This document shows, in pieces, positions 43,287 through 52,556 of a DNA stretch of 64,000 nucleotides. This DNA is from Sphingopyxis sp. (lineage in GTDB: Bacteria > Pseudomonadota > Alphaproteobacteria > Sphingomonadales > Sphingomonadaceae). The notes under the pieces are model-generated. The model made no database searches, was not told the origin of the DNA, and saw only the letters and a list, made by a program, of their open reading frames with translations. Made by a program: the position numbers and the translations under genes. The stretch is from positions 10,173-74,172 of the forward strand of contig JAGHZY010000018.1 of the NCBI GenBank assembly GCA_017745175.1. The letters run 5' to 3'. The first letter of the stretch is position 1, and the number at the start of each line of letters is the position of its first letter.

Positions 43287-43841
43287 ATGGCCAAACGCTT
43301 GGTAGATATCGTGATTTCCATCCTGCTGATACCGCCGGCCCTGGTTGTCTGTTCGCTTGCTGCCGTCGCGATCTGGCTGGACATGAAAGCCAATCCGCTT
43401 TTCATTCAGGAGCGCGTCGGACGTCGCCGTCGGCCGTTCCGGCTGGTCAAGATGCGGACGATGCCTCCTGCGACGCCGCATCTGCCGTCTCACGAGGTCG
43501 GCGGCGCCGCAATCAGCAAGACGGGCACATGGTTACGCCGCCTGAAAATCGACGAATTACCGCAGCTTTGGTGCGTCCTGCGCGGCGACATGAGTCTGGT
43601 AGGGCCGCGCCCCTGTCTGGCAAGCCAGATCGAATTGATCGAAGAGCGCGAAAAACATGGTGTTTTCGATGCCCGCCCGGGAATAACCGGATTGGCGCAG
43701 ATCCGGGGCGTGGACATGTCGACGCCCGCGAAGCTCGCGACGATCGATGCCGATTATGTCGGGAACCGGACCATGACGCAGGACTTTGAAATCCTGCTCC
43801 TCACCGTAACGGGAAGCGGCCGCGGGGATGCCGCCGCCTGA
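43287..43841 (+). CDS. undecaprenyl-phosphate sugar phosphotransferase (WcaJ/PglC type)
   Basis: 184-residue initiating transferase that moves a sugar phosphate from a nucleotide sugar to undecaprenyl phosphate. The single membrane-entering helix is at residues 4-28 (RLVDIVISILLIPPALVVCSLAA). It is followed by FIQERVGRRRRPFRLVKMRTM, the catalytic KIDELPQLWCVLRGDMSLVGPRP and the PGITGLAQIRG region. It is a short form with only the catalytic domain, like PglC. It begins the lipid-linked assembly whose flippase lies divergently upstream. Confidence 0.9.
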   Translation: MAKRLVDIVISILLIPPALVVCSLAAVAIWLDMKANPLFIQERVGRRRRPFRLVKMRTMPPATPHLPSHEVGGAAISKTGTWLRRLKIDELPQLWCVLRGDMSLVGPRPCLASQIELIEEREKHGVFDARPGITGLAQIRGVDMSTPAKLATIDADYVGNRTMTQDFEILLLTVTGSGRGDAAA

Positions 43842-43965
43842 CCGAAACGCACCTCGCGACCTCGCGGGCATTGCCGACCCCTCGCCCACGAGAAACCAAT
43901 ATCATTACGGCATTGGATCATTAAGGCATTGGCAGCCGTCGGCGTGAATCGGGAATATAGCGGCG

Positions 43966-45201
43966 TTACCTGCCCGATTTGGCATTGCTAAGCTTCAGGC
44001 CGGAAACGACGATGGTGGCCGGAGTTCGGCCGATACCGCCGGCGATCTGCATGTCGATTTTCAGCAGCCCGCAACCGGCGGGAATGCCCATCGACATCGC
44101 GCGCTGCTGCGGCAATGCTTCATCCAGCAGATTGACGGATTCCAGAATCACGCCGCTCCCCTTGCCCATTAGGCAGGTTATCCGCCAATTTGCGGCTGCC
44201 TGGACATTCGCCATCCTGTCGTCGATCTGCCAGAGAAAACGGGTGGCACCTTGTGGATCGAGCAACTTGCTCGCGGCCACGCCAACGGTCCCAGGCGACC
44301 CGAACAGGTCGAGGCCGATCCCGCCTGCGGCGGCGACCGCGGTACCGCTCTGCACGTTACTGTCCGGAAAATACCAGGCGAACGGCGGATATCCCTCACC
44401 GGTCGCCCCCTCCGACGCCCGGCTTATATCGTGCAGGCTATCGGGGTCCGCGCCAGGGAGCAACGGATAGAGTTGCAACGCCTCGCGGTACGATCGCTCG
44501 CGAACCAGGCGTTCAACCAAAGCGGCATAGGCCGGCCGCACATCGGGAATGTCCGGCGCCTTCTTGCCACGATCGATCAGCAACGTCGCGAGCGGCGCCG
44601 CGCGGGGAAGATTCTTTACCGCGGCGTGCATCAGGTCCAGAAACCAAGGGTTATCACCCCGGATATAGGGCGCAAGATGGCGCCGGCCGTCCGGCGAAAG
44701 CACGATCAGCGACAACCGCGGCATAATCGAGACCGCCGCCTCGCGATCGCCGCGCAACATGATATCGAAATTACGCAGCCCGGCCGCAATCAAGCCTCGA
44801 CGAAGGTTATCGGCTCCGAGCCAGAGTTCCACAGCGCCATCGCGCCGCGACACCCGTTCGGCCTGGCGCATGGCTTGCCGCGCTCGTGGCATATCGGCCT
44901 GCAACTCCCTGCCCCGGCCGACCAGCCACAGCGAGCGCGGCGTCAGCGGTGCCAACCGCAGCGTCGACTGCCCTACCGCGATCGCGCGCTTCGCATTGGC
45001 CTTGTCCGGCGATTCGAACATCTCGATCGACAAACGCATCTGGCCAGCGCGCCAAGAGAAAAACCCGCCGCCCAATGGCCGGAAACTTTCGACGGCCAGC
45101 CCCACCGAAGCCGCCGCCTGGGAAAAGGCGAGCACGGCCAGACCGAGCCCGACAAGCCAGCCGAGAAACAGTTTCGGTGTCAGTTTGATTGCGCTCGTCA
45201 C
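43966..45201 (-). CDS. polysaccharide-cluster protein, unknown function
   Basis: 411 residues, unrecognised. One N-terminal hydrophobic helix (about residues 11-33) could be a signal anchor, and the rest is soluble, probably periplasmic. Residues about 70-250 are helix-rich with a TPR-like feel (RQAMRQAERVSRRDGAVELWLGADNL), and the last 130 residues look beta-rich, ending in TPATIVVSGLKLSNAKSG. The start is a GTG at 45201 with GGAAGG about 9 bases upstream, 19 bases after the tyrosine kinase gene. As last gene of the export block it may assist chain length control or export; this is inference from place only. Confidence 0.65.
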   Translation of the reverse strand: MTSAIKLTPKLFLGWLVGLGLAVLAFSQAAASVGLAVESFRPLGGGFFSWRAGQMRLSIEMFESPDKANAKRAIAVGQSTLRLAPLTPRSLWLVGRGRELQADMPRARQAMRQAERVSRRDGAVELWLGADNLRRGLIAAGLRNFDIMLRGDREAAVSIMPRLSLIVLSPDGRRHLAPYIRGDNPWFLDLMHAAVKNLPRAAPLATLLIDRGKKAPDIPDVRPAYAALVERLVRERSYREALQLYPLLPGADPDSLHDISRASEGATGEGYPPFAWYFPDSNVQSGTAVAAAGGIGLDLFGSPGTVGVAASKLLDPQGATRFLWQIDDRMANVQAAANWRITCLMGKGSGVILESVNLLDEALPQQRAMSMGIPAGCGLLKIDMQIAGGIGRTPATIVVSGLKLSNAKSGR

Positions 45202-45220
45202 CGGTCGCCGCCTTCCCAGA

Positions 45221-47419
45221 TCAGCCTTTGCTGTTTTCTACGGCGTCCTTGCCATAACCGTACCCATAGCCATAGCCATAGCCATAGCCGGACTGACGCG
45301 CGCGATACTTCGTCAGCAGCGCTCCGAGCACGTGGCCACGGGATTCCCGAAGTCGGGCGATCGCCGCCTGCGAAGCCCGGACGGCGGTCCGGTCGGCTTC
45401 GATGACATAGATGACGCCTTCAACCGCGTTCGAAATAAGCGGTGCGTCGGAGAGGCCCAGCATCGGCGGGCTATCGAGAATCACGTGCGCGAACCGCTCG
45501 GAGAGAGCACGCACCAAGGTTGCAAGCCGTTCGCCGCTGAGCAATTCCGACGCGCTCGGCGGCATGGGGCCCGCACTGATAAAGCTGACGTTGGAATCAC
45601 CGACTTTCTGGATCAGCTTTTCCCAATCGTCATCGCCGGTCAGGAAGTTGGAAACGCCCTTCGAATTGTCGAGACCAAGGCGCGACGCGACGATCGGCCG
45701 GCGCATGTCGACGTCGACGAGAACCACCGAGCCGGATGTGCGACCGATGACACGCGCCAGCGAGTAAGCCGACGTCGATTTTCCTTCCGACGGGAGCGTG
45801 CTGGTCAGCGCCATGGTCCGGGGCAGGCCGTGATCGGTCGAGAAGCCCAGATTCGTCCGTACGGTCATATAGGCCTCGGACAGCACCGACTTCGGATCGT
45901 CGATGTTCGCCAGATTTTCGTCCTCGACGACCGGAATCGCCCCGAGCAGCGGCACGCCCAGGCGATCGGTAATCTGCTGCGGCTCGCGGATGCTTTCGTC
46001 GAGATTCTCGAGAATGACGACGACACCGCCAGCAATCAGCAGGCCCAGCGCCAGCGCCAGCGCAAGGTTCAGCAACAGACGCGGCGAAGAGGGCTTGAGC
46101 GGGGTGACGGCGTCATCGACGATCGAGATATTGTTCGTGCCGACGCCGGCGACGCCAATCTCTTTATAGCGCTGGAGCAATCCGTCGTAGAGCTGACGGT
46201 TGGTATCCACTTCGCGCTGATAGATATTGTACTGGATGCTCGAACGATTTTCGTTGTCCAGCCTGCCCAGAAGCATGTCGACGCGGTCGCGAAGATCGCT
46301 TTCGCGCTGGCGCGCCGCCTCATAGTCCGCACCATAGGCACCGCGAACGCGGCTTTCTTCGGCCGCGATGGCACGATCGAGAACCGCAATCCTTTCGCGC
46401 GCCTCCTGGGCCGCCGGATAGGCGGGTTCGAACCGCACCAGCAGTTCCTGATAAGCGGCGTTCGCTTCCGCCCGGCGCTGCCGAAGCGCACCAAGCCCTT
46501 CGTTCGAAAGCCCGAGCTGGGTGCTGCCCGGGGCGCGGGCCGCCTTCAGCCGCGATTCTGCCTGGGCGCGTTCGGCAGTGGCCAGAACGAGCAGGCGGTT
46601 GAGCTGTTCGAGGTCGCTCGAAGCAAGCGTTTGCGTCGTCTGCGTCCGGCCGTCCTCGCTGCGCGTCTCGGCGAGGCGCACGATACCTTGCCGGGCAGCA
46701 TAGTTCACGAGATCACGTTCGGACTTTTCCAGCCGGTCACGCAGTCCCTGCAATCGTGTCTCCAGATACACGCGCGCATCGGCCGTCGACGCCAGCCGCC
46801 GATCGAGGCTCTGCTGGACGAATTCGGTGACCCAGGTGCTGGCGATCAGGCGCGAGAGCTTCGGCGACGCGCTCGAATAGCTGACATCGACCAGCGCCGA
46901 CCCGCGCAGCGGCGAAATGCTGATATGGTCGATCAGCAACTCGACCGCCTGGCGCTCCCGCTCGCGAAGGTCGGACGCCGAAATCGGCCCGGATCGGGCA
47001 CCGGACAGCAGCCCTTCCCCTTCCGGGGTCGTGTTGTGTGCTTCGAAAAATTCCGGATTGCGGGCGAGCCGCAGCTTTCGCTCGACGCGCTCGGCGAGCG
47101 AGCGAGCGTTGAGGAGCGAATATTGCGTGAGGTAGAATTCTTCGTTGGGACCCTTGGCCTCGCGCTGCAACCCCTCGACGTTGGTGACATTCGCCTGCTC
47201 GCGCGCGATCTCGATCCGCGACGTCGCCGTATATTGCGGGGTCAGGAGCAAGGTGATGATCGCGCCCGCGACCGTGATCGCGCCGACGATCGCAATCGCC
47301 AGCCACAGGTGACGCTTCAGCGCATTCCAGTATTCCAAGAGCACCGGCGCCGACCAGCGGCTCCCCGAGCCTTTCTGGTCAAGGTCGCCCGCCTGCGCTG
47401 TCGTCGTCATTTCAGACAT
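45221..47419 (-). CDS. polysaccharide co-polymerase / BY-type tyrosine kinase (Wzc/GumC-like)
   Basis: 732-residue inner-membrane protein controlling chain length and export. A Wzz domain opens the protein with a helix at about 35-55 (LAIAIVGAITVAGAIITLLL). A long coiled-coil periplasmic part with YQELLVRFEPAYPAAQEARER follows, then a second membrane helix near residue 440. The cytosolic kinase has Walker A TSTLPSEGKST (about 545), Walker A' VVLVDVDMRRP and Walker B VILDSPP. The C-terminal tail carries six Gly-Tyr pairs as the autophosphorylation cluster. The ATG at 47419 is preferred to a TTG one codon upstream. It is co-transcribed with the Wza-type gene. Confidence 0.92.
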   Translation of the reverse strand: MSEMTTTAQAGDLDQKGSGSRWSAPVLLEYWNALKRHLWLAIAIVGAITVAGAIITLLLTPQYTATSRIEIAREQANVTNVEGLQREAKGPNEEFYLTQYSLLNARSLAERVERKLRLARNPEFFEAHNTTPEGEGLLSGARSGPISASDLRERERQAVELLIDHISISPLRGSALVDVSYSSASPKLSRLIASTWVTEFVQQSLDRRLASTADARVYLETRLQGLRDRLEKSERDLVNYAARQGIVRLAETRSEDGRTQTTQTLASSDLEQLNRLLVLATAERAQAESRLKAARAPGSTQLGLSNEGLGALRQRRAEANAAYQELLVRFEPAYPAAQEARERIAVLDRAIAAEESRVRGAYGADYEAARQRESDLRDRVDMLLGRLDNENRSSIQYNIYQREVDTNRQLYDGLLQRYKEIGVAGVGTNNISIVDDAVTPLKPSSPRLLLNLALALALGLLIAGGVVVILENLDESIREPQQITDRLGVPLLGAIPVVEDENLANIDDPKSVLSEAYMTVRTNLGFSTDHGLPRTMALTSTLPSEGKSTSAYSLARVIGRTSGSVVLVDVDMRRPIVASRLGLDNSKGVSNFLTGDDDWEKLIQKVGDSNVSFISAGPMPPSASELLSGERLATLVRALSERFAHVILDSPPMLGLSDAPLISNAVEGVIYVIEADRTAVRASQAAIARLRESRGHVLGALLTKYRARQSGYGYGYGYGYGYGKDAVENSKG
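45252..45287 (-). repeat. tandem hexanucleotide repeat coding Gly-Tyr units
   Basis: Six tandem 6-base units; four are identical CCATAG on the plus strand (45264-45287) and two are degenerate (45252-45263). On the coding strand they encode alternating Gly and Tyr at the kinase C-terminus. The unit is a multiple of three, so slippage would change tyrosine number without breaking the frame. Confidence 0.9.
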
Positions 47420-47448
47420 CAATGAATCTTTCGCTCAATCACAAATTG

Positions 47449-48207
47449 TCAGTTGTTGTTGTCGAGTACCGCGACCAGCGGGGAGACAAACAGGGGCGAA
47501 ATGGAGACAATCTGCTGGAGCAGCCTGCGTCCGGGCGAATTGCCGACAACGACGATGTCGTTGGGATAGAGGATCGGATCGGCGTAGGCGCCGCGCCGGA
47601 TAGCCGCGAGATCATAGAGTGCGATCATCTGGCGCCCGTCCACCTTGCGATGGATGACAACCTCGCGCAATTGCGCGAACTCGGTCGCACCGCGGGCTCC
47701 CGCGACCGCACGCATGAGCGTCATGCCCGCGATGATCGGATAATTGCCGGGCTGCTGGACTTCGCCGTCTACCGTGACGAAATTGCTGACCGACTGTTCG
47801 AGGTTCACCGCCACCTGCGGATTCCGGACATAGCCCGCGCGCATTTGCTCTGTGATCCGGTTCGTCGCTTGGCCAATCGAAAGGCCGGCGACGTGCACGA
47901 CCCCGGCAATGGGAATCGTGACGTTGCCCGAACCGTCGACGGTCACTCGCCGGTCCTTGAGCTCCGAAAAGCCCATCACGTCGATAACCAGCTTGTCGAA
48001 AGCGCCTATGCGATAAACATAGATTTGATCCGCCCCCAGTTCGCCGCCCGGCCCTGGAAGTTCGGACAGATCCACGCGTGTGACCGTGGGGCCACCCAGC
48101 CCCTTGCCGACAATGCCCTGACCGCAACCGGCAACCGTCACGGCGAGCGCGATCGTCAAAATCTGCCAAGCCATTTTCAGGCCGGATTCTTTAACCTTAC
48201 GTGGCAT
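47449..48207 (-). CDS. polysaccharide export lipoprotein (Wza/GumB-like)
   Basis: 252-residue outer-membrane lipoprotein. The signal ends in the lipobox VAGC at about residue 28. A Poly_export domain begins with YVYRIGAFDKLVIDVMGFSELKDRRVTVDGSGNVTIPIAGVVHVAGLS, followed by SLBB-like domains with VTVDGEVQQPGNYPI and a C-terminal VVVGNSPGRRLLQQI. It is shorter than E. coli Wza, as in GumB. The ATG at 48207 is chosen for AGGA at 4 bases; a GTG at 48219 overlapping the upstream stop is the alternative. It forms the export channel with the tyrosine kinase encoded next. Confidence 0.9.
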   Translation of the reverse strand: MPRKVKESGLKMAWQILTIALAVTVAGCGQGIVGKGLGGPTVTRVDLSELPGPGGELGADQIYVYRIGAFDKLVIDVMGFSELKDRRVTVDGSGNVTIPIAGVVHVAGLSIGQATNRITEQMRAGYVRNPQVAVNLEQSVSNFVTVDGEVQQPGNYPIIAGMTLMRAVAGARGATEFAQLREVVIHRKVDGRQMIALYDLAAIRRGAYADPILYPNDIVVVGNSPGRRLLQQIVSISPLFVSPLVAVLDNNN

Positions 48208-48215
48208 AATTCCTG

Positions 48216-49631
48216 TCACTTCTGATTGTACCTATAGGCGTTTGCGCACCACACTGCTGCGATCGTGGCATATAGCAGGAGGGACGGGACCCGCAGCGGA
48301 TAGTCGGTCATGCTGGCCAGAGCAAGCATCACGATAATCGCGAACCCGGCGCGCCCCAAAATCTGGATCGAGTAGTCGGGATCGTCCCGGACAGCGCCGC
48401 GGCGGCGCCACAACGACAGGAAGGCTGCTCCCGCCAACACGACGGCCCACAAGAAAAGAAGCAGCGCGGGCACGCCGCCCGTCACCAGCCATTCGGCATA
48501 GTCATTATGTGCGTGATTGAAGTAGAAGGCCGTTACGAATGCATCGGGCTCGAGGACCTGATAGACTTCGACGAATGTTCCGAACCCGCTTCCGAACGGG
48601 AAGTAATTGCCGATCGCCTCGACGACGACCGGAAAGGCCTGGACGCGTAGCTCCGACGACGGGTCGGTTTGCAACAACCGCTGAAGCGCCGGCGTGTTCG
48701 CAACGACAATCAGCCCGAGAACGAGCAGGAATACAGCCACGGACAGCCCTACAAGGCGCGAGCGGTGCCGTCCCCTTACGCCGACCACGCGCCCCTGAGA
48801 AGCCGGTGGACGATACACCCACCAGCCAAAACCGATTCCGACGAGCAGCAGCACGATCCCCGACCGCGACCCCGTCATCAGGGCACACGAAAATACCAGG
48901 CACGCCGCGGTGACCGTCATCGCACGCTGGAAAAAGAGCTTGTCCGGCTTTCCTCTGAACAGAGAAAGATTGGCCGCGAGCAACGGATAGAGCGTTGCGA
49001 GAAAGGCCGCCTGATGATTGCGGTTGGCGAACAGGCCGACGCCGAGGCCATTGTTCGTCAGGCGATAGAAATACAGCAGGCCGTTCGACGGGCCGATGGC
49101 CTGGATCATGCCGATCACGCCGCTGAACATTCCGATCCCGATCAGTACGAGCAGCAATTGGCGATTCCGACTGGAATCGAGTGCGAGTGCGGCGATCAGG
49201 ACCGCCAGCGGTCCCAGCAACGAAAAGAGAACGTTCCAAGTCCGCGCCTGCGCCACCGACAGTGGTTGCCACGGCAGGTCCATCCCTGCGCTCCTGTATA
49301 CGTCAACGATAACGTCATGGCCGGGAAGCGCCGTCCAGATCGAAGGCGGCAGCGGCACAAGATGAAGACCGGTCAGCAGAAGCACCGCCGTGCCGAACAG
49401 CAACAGCGGCCTGCCCCGCTGCCACGCGCCCCCCCAGCATTGGGCAACGGCGAGGCAGAATAACAGTGCCGATACCGGACGCCAGACCAACAGCGATACG
49501 AGATCATCGCGCGCTCCGCCCGCGATGAGGAACGCCAGAACAATCGCCGAAAGGACGATGATATAAGCCGGATGCTGTGCGCCGCTCTCGCCTGAGAGCC
49601 CGAGAACCCGGTCCAGAATAGGCTTTTTCAT
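48216..49631 (-). CDS. O-antigen ligase/Wzy family polymerase
   Basis: 471-residue membrane protein with about 12 helices and a large periplasmic loop between about residues 310 and 390. The loop contains the family signature HNDY (in FNHAHNDYAEWLVTGG) and PFGSGFGTF; an ARTWNVLFSLLGPL segment and GLFANRNHQAAFLATLYPLL precede it. The family contains both Wzy polymerases and WaaL ligases. Beside Wza and Wzc genes, a polymerase role is more likely. Its stop overlaps the possible GTG start of the export gene. Confidence 0.87.
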   Translation of the reverse strand: MKKPILDRVLGLSGESGAQHPAYIIVLSAIVLAFLIAGGARDDLVSLLVWRPVSALLFCLAVAQCWGGAWQRGRPLLLFGTAVLLLTGLHLVPLPPSIWTALPGHDVIVDVYRSAGMDLPWQPLSVAQARTWNVLFSLLGPLAVLIAALALDSSRNRQLLLVLIGIGMFSGVIGMIQAIGPSNGLLYFYRLTNNGLGVGLFANRNHQAAFLATLYPLLAANLSLFRGKPDKLFFQRAMTVTAACLVFSCALMTGSRSGIVLLLVGIGFGWWVYRPPASQGRVVGVRGRHRSRLVGLSVAVFLLVLGLIVVANTPALQRLLQTDPSSELRVQAFPVVVEAIGNYFPFGSGFGTFVEVYQVLEPDAFVTAFYFNHAHNDYAEWLVTGGVPALLLFLWAVVLAGAAFLSLWRRRGAVRDDPDYSIQILGRAGFAIIVMLALASMTDYPLRVPSLLLYATIAAVWCANAYRYNQK

Positions 49632-49647
49632 ATGTTATCGCACCCGA

Positions 49648-51615
49648 TCATGCCCCGGCGACACGCCGGCTCCCGATATGATCGGAAACCGCGGGGCGGT
49701 TCGGGTGCGCATAGTCAGGAACAGCGTGGCGAACAACTGCCATCGCGCGCTCCGCGTCTCCAGCGTCCAGCCCCCTCGCCATTTCGTCAAGCAGGCGGGA
49801 AAGTTCGGCCCAATCCATGCGGGCTTCGCGGGCTCGCATGATGCGGCTGTGATCCGTCGGTTCGGGATTGTCCCCGATCAGCAGCTCTTCATACATTTTC
49901 TCGCCCGGCCGCAACCCGATCTCTTCGATGGCGATATCACCGTCGGGATCGTTTTCATCGCGTACCGTGCAGCCCGAGAGCTGGATCATCGAACGCGCAA
50001 GATCGTAAATACGGATCGATTCGCCCATATCGAGAACAAATACTTCTCCGCCCTTCGCCATCGCACCCGCTTGCATTACAAGCTGCGCCGCCTCGGGAAT
50101 GGTCATGAAATAGCGCGTGACATCCCGATGGGTCAGCGTAATCGGCCCGCCTTCTGCAATCTGCTGTCGAAACCGGGGAACGACGGATCCGCTGGAGCCC
50201 AGCACGTTACCGAACCGCACCATCGAAAAAATAGTCCCGCTTCCCTCATCGGCTCGCGCCTGAAGGATCAGCTCGCAGATACGCTTCGACGCGCCCATAA
50301 CATTCGTCGGTCGAACGGCCTTGTCCGTGCTCACGAGGATGAAGCGCGAAGCCCCCGCGCGCTCGGCTTCCAGGCAGCAGTGATATGTTCCGAACACATT
50401 GTTGCGCAGACCCGACAACGGGTTGCCCTCGACCAGGGGAACATGCTTGTAGGCTGCGGCGTGAACGACCGTTTGTGGCCGGTGGCGACGCATGATCCGC
50501 GACGCGACCAGCGCCTGCGAGATATCGGCAAGCTCCGGAACGATCTCGACCTTGCGATCCGCTCCCACGCGCTCCTGCAGTTCGGTCAAAATGGAATAGA
50601 GAGCGTATTCGGAATGCTCGACCAAGATCAGCCGGCGCGGTCGGCGGGACATGATCTGGCGGCACAGTTCCGACCCGATCGAACCTCCGGCGCCCGATAC
50701 CAGCACCACCTTTTCTTCGATCGCACCGCTCAGGAGGGTTTCGTCCGGCGGCACCGGATCGCGCCCCAGCAACTCCTCGACCTGAACGTCGCGCAGATCG
50801 CGAACCGACACTCTGCCGTCGATAATATTGCCGAGACTTGGCAACGATCGCACCCGCACCGAATGATGCTTCAGCTGCTCGACGATCTGAATCCGACGCG
50901 AACGGGGAACACCGGGCAGCGCAAGGAAGATTTCATCGAGCGCCTGTTCCTGAATCGTTTGCCCGATATTCGCTGTACCGTGAATCCGCACGCCATCGAC
51001 GCGGTGCCCCTCGATGCTCCGGTCGTCGTCGAAATAGCAAACGAGCGCTGCGTCGCCATCCTGACGTATGGCAAAGCCGAGTTGCTGCCCCGCCCGCCCC
51101 GCTCCGTATATCGCGACACGGCGCCCCCTCCTTTGTCGCGCCACGTGAAGGATATCGACCAGCGCATAACGGATCGCGATGCGGCTGAGCGCAAGCAAGA
51201 GCAACAAGAGCATGGGTTGCAGCACGCCGATGGTGCGAGGGACGTCCTTTATGCCGATAAAACTGAAGATCGTTATCATCGGCAGCGACAGGATCAGACA
51301 GGCGATGGCAAGATCGATCATGGTCCGCCCGCCGGCAAAGCGGATTATCGATCGATAGACGCCGCACCAGCGCGCCGCGACCAGCCAGGAAGGGATGGCG
51401 ACAGCCAGGACCATGCCTACGGCCGGACTGACGAGATCCCAAGCGCCCAGCCGGATAGAAAAGGCGAGCCAGACGGAAACAACACAATGCGTAATATCCA
51501 TCGCAAGCGCGATGGCGCGACGCGCAGTGCGCGGCAGATCGGCCAGCCAGCGCAGCCTGGCGACGATCAGGTCGATAACGATCGAGGAATCAACAGATCG
51601 AGGCTGAATCACCAT
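49648..51615 (-). CDS. membrane UDP-GlcNAc 4,6-dehydratase (WbpM/CapD/FlaA1 type)
   Basis: 655-residue enzyme with four N-terminal membrane helices (about 20-150), a first CoA-binding-like Rossmann domain (VAIYGAGRAGQQLG) and the catalytic SDR domain from about residue 275, with VSGAGGSIGSELCRQI. The long-form catalytic triad SMK is seen in STDKAVRPTNVMGASKR, where Met replaces the Tyr of ordinary SDRs, as in WbpM. It produces UDP-4-keto-6-deoxy-GlcNAc for the initiating sugar. The ATG at 51615 is used; a GTG at 51678 is also possible. Neither has a clear ribosome site. Confidence 0.9.
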   Translation of the reverse strand: MVIQPRSVDSSIVIDLIVARLRWLADLPRTARRAIALAMDITHCVVSVWLAFSIRLGAWDLVSPAVGMVLAVAIPSWLVAARWCGVYRSIIRFAGGRTMIDLAIACLILSLPMITIFSFIGIKDVPRTIGVLQPMLLLLLLALSRIAIRYALVDILHVARQRRGRRVAIYGAGRAGQQLGFAIRQDGDAALVCYFDDDRSIEGHRVDGVRIHGTANIGQTIQEQALDEIFLALPGVPRSRRIQIVEQLKHHSVRVRSLPSLGNIIDGRVSVRDLRDVQVEELLGRDPVPPDETLLSGAIEEKVVLVSGAGGSIGSELCRQIMSRRPRRLILVEHSEYALYSILTELQERVGADRKVEIVPELADISQALVASRIMRRHRPQTVVHAAAYKHVPLVEGNPLSGLRNNVFGTYHCCLEAERAGASRFILVSTDKAVRPTNVMGASKRICELILQARADEGSGTIFSMVRFGNVLGSSGSVVPRFRQQIAEGGPITLTHRDVTRYFMTIPEAAQLVMQAGAMAKGGEVFVLDMGESIRIYDLARSMIQLSGCTVRDENDPDGDIAIEEIGLRPGEKMYEELLIGDNPEPTDHSRIMRAREARMDWAELSRLLDEMARGLDAGDAERAMAVVRHAVPDYAHPNRPAVSDHIGSRRVAGA

Positions 51616-51714
51616 GAAAGCTATAATTCTTTCGTTGAACCGATCTGTCTGCGCGCCGTCAAACGTTGCGAACCGCACAAAGCCACAACAACATTCAATC
51701 GAGCGCCCCGGCCA

Positions 51715-51816
51715 TTAAAACGCATTGCTGACCCAGGCAACGACAAAGGTCAAAAAGTGGGCGGTCAGGGCCGCGATCAGGCCGTCGCCGATCCACCATC
51801 TGTATTGAGGTAGCAC
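51715..51816 (-). CDS. possible 33-residue membrane peptide
   Basis: Small open frame from a GTG at 51816 to TAA at 51717-51715. It starts inside the 3' end of the phosphatase gene in another frame and continues into the gap before the WbpM gene. The peptide has a short basic, aromatic N-terminus (LPQYRWW), then one hydrophobic helix (IAALTAHFLTFVVAWV). Codon choice in the non-overlapping half looks protein-like. A weak GAG lies before the start. It would be co-transcribed with the export block. No homologue is known to me, so it may be chance. Confidence 0.4.
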   Translation of the reverse strand: MLPQYRWWIGDGLIAALTAHFLTFVVAWVSNAF

Positions 51817-52556
51817 CTGCTCGTGCCTTCAAGAACGATCGCCGTCAGCACACCCGACTGATAGGCCCCCGTATCTATGCCGATCCGGTTCGGGCATTCG
51901 TCGACCTCTTCACGGATCGTATGCCCGTGAACGACCATCACGCCATGATCGCGCCCATCCTGCAGGAAATCTTCCCGAATCCAGCGCAGGTCGGCGAGCG
52001 ATTGCCGTTCCAGCGTCACGCCCGGACGGATGCCGGCATGGACAAAAACATAATCGCCGATCGTGATGATGTCCTCGCCCTGACCGAGGAAATCGACGTG
52101 CGCCGCGGGCACCATCGCAGGCAGCCGCTCGGCGACTTCCTCGAAACTTGCAGCGGTCAGGCTCGCGTCGTCCTTCCAATAGCTGCCGACCGTGGCATCG
52201 CCCCCGATCCGCATGAAATAGCGTAACCGGCGGACATCGCCCGTCAGTGCCGCCAGAAAGCACTCCTCATGATTGCCGACGAGCAAGCGCAGATCCTCGA
52301 ACTCGTCGCGCAGACGGATTGCGCGCTCGACGACCTCGGCCGATTGCGGGCCGCGGTCCACGAGATCACCGAGAAGTATCAGCGTCACACGGGCCGGTCC
52401 CCGTGCGGCATTGTCGGCGCGGATCAGACCGAGGAGTTCGGCAAAAAGATCGTCGCGACCATGAATGTCGCCGATCGCATAGACGCGCTGCCCCTGGGGA
52501 ATGGCAAAGCTGTTCCGCGCAGGGGGAACCGACTTGCTCTTACGCTTCCAGAACAT
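51777..52556 (-). CDS. metallophosphoesterase of the Ser/Thr phosphatase family
   Basis: 259-residue cytosolic phosphatase. All metal-binding blocks are visible: GDIHGRDD (about 29), GDLVDRGP (about 62), GNHEE (about 95), FVHAGIRPG (about 175) and VVHGHT (about 210), with the closing IGIDTGA. This is the PPP pattern shared by bacterial PrpA-like phosphatases and Ap4A hydrolases. The ATG at 52556 starts a basic MFWKRKSK segment; earlier starts lie in non-conserved sequence. As first gene of the block containing a tyrosine kinase it may take part in its regulation, but this is inference. Confidence 0.85.
   Translation of the reverse strand: MFWKRKSKSVPPARNSFAIPQGQRVYAIGDIHGRDDLFAELLGLIRADNAARGPARVTLILLGDLVDRGPQSAEVVERAIRLRDEFEDLRLLVGNHEECFLAALTGDVRRLRYFMRIGGDATVGSYWKDDASLTAASFEEVAERLPAMVPAAHVDFLGQGEDIITIGDYVFVHAGIRPGVTLERQSLADLRWIREDFLQDGRDHGVMVVHGHTIREEVDECPNRIGIDTGAYQSGVLTAIVLEGTSRCYLNTDGGSATA

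Noticed and set aside
44759-47425. 888-codon plus-strand open frame opposite the tyrosine kinase
   Set aside because: The minus strand has Wzz and kinase motifs; the plus frame has none and covers two genes.
49678-51813. 711-codon plus-strand open frame opposite the WbpM-type gene
   Set aside because: No domain; an antisense shadow of a strongly conserved gene.
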